DNA from: Deferribacteraceae bacterium V6Fe1
Lineage (GTDB): Bacteria > Chrysiogenota > Deferribacteres > Deferribacterales > Deferrivibrionaceae
Direction of reading: 5' to 3'
Length of the DNA: 64,000 bases
Assembly (NCBI GenBank): GCA_022813675.1
Contig: CP063375.1
Span: 2,142,501 to 2,206,500, forward strand
Of the stretch, positions 62,249 through 64,000 are shown piece by piece. The notes under the pieces were generated by a model, which was not told the DNA's origin, did no database searches, and saw only the letters and a list, made by a program, of their open reading frames with translations. The position numbers and the translations under genes are program-made. Within the stretch, counting starts at the first letter, position 1; every line of letters starts with the position of its first letter.

Positions 62249-63124
62249 AAGGGTAATAATGTCATTGTCAATATCAGCCTTACCGACTTTTGAGCCATAA
62301 TCTATTTTTACAAAGATATCAGAGCATTTGGAAAGCTCAAACATGCTCCATACTGCGGCATTTTTTTTAATCTTTTCCATAATAAATTGCCTTTCGTTAA
62401 CCAAAGAAGGGTTAATTTTATATACTACAATCTGCATAAGTCTTTTAGAAAGCATATAAAAAAGCGGGGCAAGATTTTCGTTATTTTTTGCCATACCTTC
62501 CAGGATTTTCATACACTTCTGTTTATTTTTTTCAAAATAACTATCTATAAAGTCGAATAAACTTTCGCTTTTTGCATAACTTATCTTCTCCAAAATCTCA
62601 TTTTCACTTTCCGGTTTTTTATAAGCATAATAAATTTTTAATTTTTCAAGTTCATTTTTAACTATTCCAAAATCTTTACCACACATCTCATAAATCTCTT
62701 CCGCAGCCAGTTTGCTGAGCTTAATGCCCATTTCAGAAAACATATCTGCAATTAAATTTAAATCTGAATATTTATTTTTCTTTGGTTCACTAAGGATTTT
62801 GATGTTTTCACATTTCTTAAAATCAGCAGTCACTTTCTCTTCGGCCGACAAAAAGATAATAACGGATTCAGATTTGGAAACCGCACTTAAAATTTCTTCC
62901 GTCCTCTTTAGCTTTTCTGTTTTTTTAACTATCGCAATTTTTAAATCACTGAAAAGAGGGAGTGATGATATGAAAAAAACAAAATCCTCATAATCAAATT
63001 CATCGCCGTAATAGACTTTTTTGTCTACTTCAAGGTCGGCAAACCTTTCTAATTCTTTTTCTACCTGCTCATTATGAAAACTGTCACTTCCAATAATCAA
63101 TATTTTATCTGTTTTCGAATTCAT
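62234..63124 (-). CDS. holA: DNA polymerase III delta subunit
   Basis: Clamp-loader delta subunit, 296 residues. It opens the sliding clamp. The N-terminal stretch ILIIGSDSFHNEQVEKEL, the central SLPLFSDLKIAIVKK and the C-terminal helical domain (NLAPLFYMLSKRLMQIVVYK) fit HolA, which is poorly conserved. Position right after lptE and leuS is a common order (leuS-lptE-holA) and supports the call. It overlaps lptE by 20 bases. Confidence 0.87.
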   Translation of the reverse strand: MNSKTDKILIIGSDSFHNEQVEKELERFADLEVDKKVYYGDEFDYEDFVFFISSLPLFSDLKIAIVKKTEKLKRTEEILSAVSKSESVIIFLSAEEKVTADFKKCENIKILSEPKKNKYSDLNLIADMFSEMGIKLSKLAAEEIYEMCGKDFGIVKNELEKLKIYYAYKKPESENEILEKISYAKSESLFDFIDSYFEKNKQKCMKILEGMAKNNENLAPLFYMLSKRLMQIVVYKINPSLVNERQFIMEKIKKNAAVWSMFELSKCSDIFVKIDYGSKVGKADIDNDIITLLGLI

Positions 63125-63593
63125 ACTTAAAGTCTAACAATAGATTTTTTATACCTTTTCTGAATGCATCATCCCTATTTTGAATATTGCCCGAAATATT
63201 TTCCGTCAAATTAAAACTCTCACTTTTGGACTTAACTTTTTCATATACTACTCTTGAATTTTGGTCAGACACATAAATTTTAAGCTTTATATTTATATCC
63301 GAAGCTACAGCCTGATTTGATACGGAAGTAATACTCGATTCGGTTTTGGCGCTGATAAGATCAAACTTGATAATATAATCTGCCTTATCTTGCATAGCCA
63401 ACATACCATATTTGCTGAAGAAATCGTTTACTTCATCACTTAGTAAAGACTGATAATCGGACTCAAAATAACTATTTTTAATTTCAGACACATAAAATTT
63501 ATACTTTGCCTCTCCTGAGGCAAACTCAACGCCTGCAAATCTGTATCCGCAGGCGCTGATAAAAATAACCAATAATATTAATATTTTTTTCAT
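63105..63593 (-). CDS. lptE: LPS-assembly lipoprotein LptE
   Basis: A 162-residue outer-membrane lipoprotein (lipobox ISACGYRF, the GYRF after the Cys being typical of LptE). It plugs the LptD barrel that delivers lipopolysaccharide to the surface. It confirms an LPS-containing outer membrane. Situated between leuS and holA as in many Gram-negatives; sequence is otherwise weakly conserved. Confidence 0.88.
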   Translation of the reverse strand: MKKILILLVIFISACGYRFAGVEFASGEAKYKFYVSEIKNSYFESDYQSLLSDEVNDFFSKYGMLAMQDKADYIIKFDLISAKTESSITSVSNQAVASDINIKLKIYVSDQNSRVVYEKVKSKSESFNLTENISGNIQNRDDAFRKGIKNLLLDFKYEFENR

Positions 63594-63595
63594 AC

Positions 63596-64000
63596 TTATT
63601 TAATCACAAGGCTAATAAGTTTTTGAGGCACATAAATTTCTTTAACAATGGTCTTCCCTTCGAGATAACCCATAATCTTCTCATTGCTTTTGGCAGCATT
63701 AATGGCTGTATCTTTGTCCACATCCCTTGGAAGAGTTATCTCAGCCCTTACCTTACCATTTACCTGTATTGCAAGAGTTACTTCATCCTTCACTGTGTAT
63801 TTTTCTTCATATGCAGGCCAGCTTTCTTGTGAAACAAATCCTGACATACCTACAAGCTGCCACAACTCCTCACACATGTGAGGTGTAAAAGGGGTCAAAA
63901 GCTTTACCATATTTAATAAGCAATCTTTAAACAACATTTTTTCATAATCAGTGGATAGTTTAGGCTCAATCAAATAAAGATTGTTTGTCAATTCCATAAT
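63596..64000 (-). CDS. leuS: Leucyl-tRNA synthetase, C-terminal part
   Basis: The last 134 or so codons of leuS; the 5' end lies beyond base 64000. The anticodon-binding domain FTPHMCEELWQLVG and the terminal VTLAIQVNGKVRAEI domain with its EIYVP ending are recognisable. The stop codon is 2 bases before the lptE start, so leuS, lptE and holA form one unit. Confidence 0.95.
   Translation of the reverse strand: MMELTNNLYLIEPKLSTDYEKMLFKDCLLNMVKLLTPFTPHMCEELWQLVGMSGFVSQESWPAYEEKYTVKDEVTLAIQVNGKVRAEITLPRDVDKDTAINAAKSNEKIMGYLEGKTIVKEIYVPQKLISLVIK

Overview
The window is AT-rich DNA from a Gram-negative, anaerobically respiring bacterium. LptE, an outer-membrane beta-barrel, Lol-type lipoproteins, RodZ and ten multiheme c-type cytochromes show an outer membrane and metal or electrode-like respiration. 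The gene content (tungstate/molybdate uptake, FdhD, many c-di-GMP and sigma-54 elements, IscU with a divergent IscS) fits the Deferribacterota, for example a Deferribacter- or Calditerrivibrio-like organism. This placement is an inference from gene content, not from an rRNA. I see no tRNA, rRNA, CRISPR array, insertion sequence or prophage.

Layout. (1) 1-5.7 kb: start of crcB, a small membrane protein, trmI, the wtpABC tungstate/molybdate transporter, a response regulator-GGDEF protein, and a cysteine-rich PilZ protein behind a near-perfect sigma-54 promoter. (2) 5.9-29.9 kb, all minus strand: an extracellular electron-transfer island with about 96 heme-binding motifs in ten cytochromes. The upstream half (29.9 to 15.4 kb) holds a decaheme protein, a quinol-oxidising cytochrome b/c module resembling Geobacter CbcBA, a triheme membrane protein, a 28-heme and a 15-heme cytochrome, an octaheme protein, two NHL beta-propellers, a thioredoxin-like TPR protein, and a histidine kinase/NtrC-type regulator pair. 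The downstream half (15.1 to 5.9 kb) holds four paralogous OmcE-like cytochromes, a 789-residue beta-barrel, a SurA-like chaperone, an NHL lipoprotein and an HD-GYP protein. Sigma-54 (-24/-12) motifs precede several of these units, and a helically phased repeat array lies upstream of the first OmcE-like gene. (3) 30-34.4 kb: mobA-fdhD, a flavin-type oxidase-like protein and threonine aldolase, pyrF-pyrE. (4) 34.5-50.2 kb, plus strand: a sensory block (two REC-first cytoplasmic kinases, YcgR-like PilZ, STAS, CheR-TPR, GGDEF) that runs without a break into housekeeping genes (rlmN, bcp, xseB, ispA, dxs, tlyA, nadK, recN, dedA, an M23 peptidase). (5) 50.3-64 kb, mostly minus strand: K+ uptake, an Fe-S assembly group, rodZ, a TPR lipoprotein, coaX, birA, a receiver, a GAF/HD-GYP protein, a LUD protein, a lytic transglycosylase, sfsA (plus strand), holA, lptE and the end of leuS.

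How it fits together: electrons from the quinol pool would enter through the cytochrome b/c module, cross the periplasm on large multihemes, and leave through a beta-barrel to OmcE-type filament cytochromes. Local two-component/sigma-54 and c-di-GMP proteins would set expression. The most unexpected single gene is an IscS/NifS homologue whose PLP-binding lysine is replaced by asparagine.
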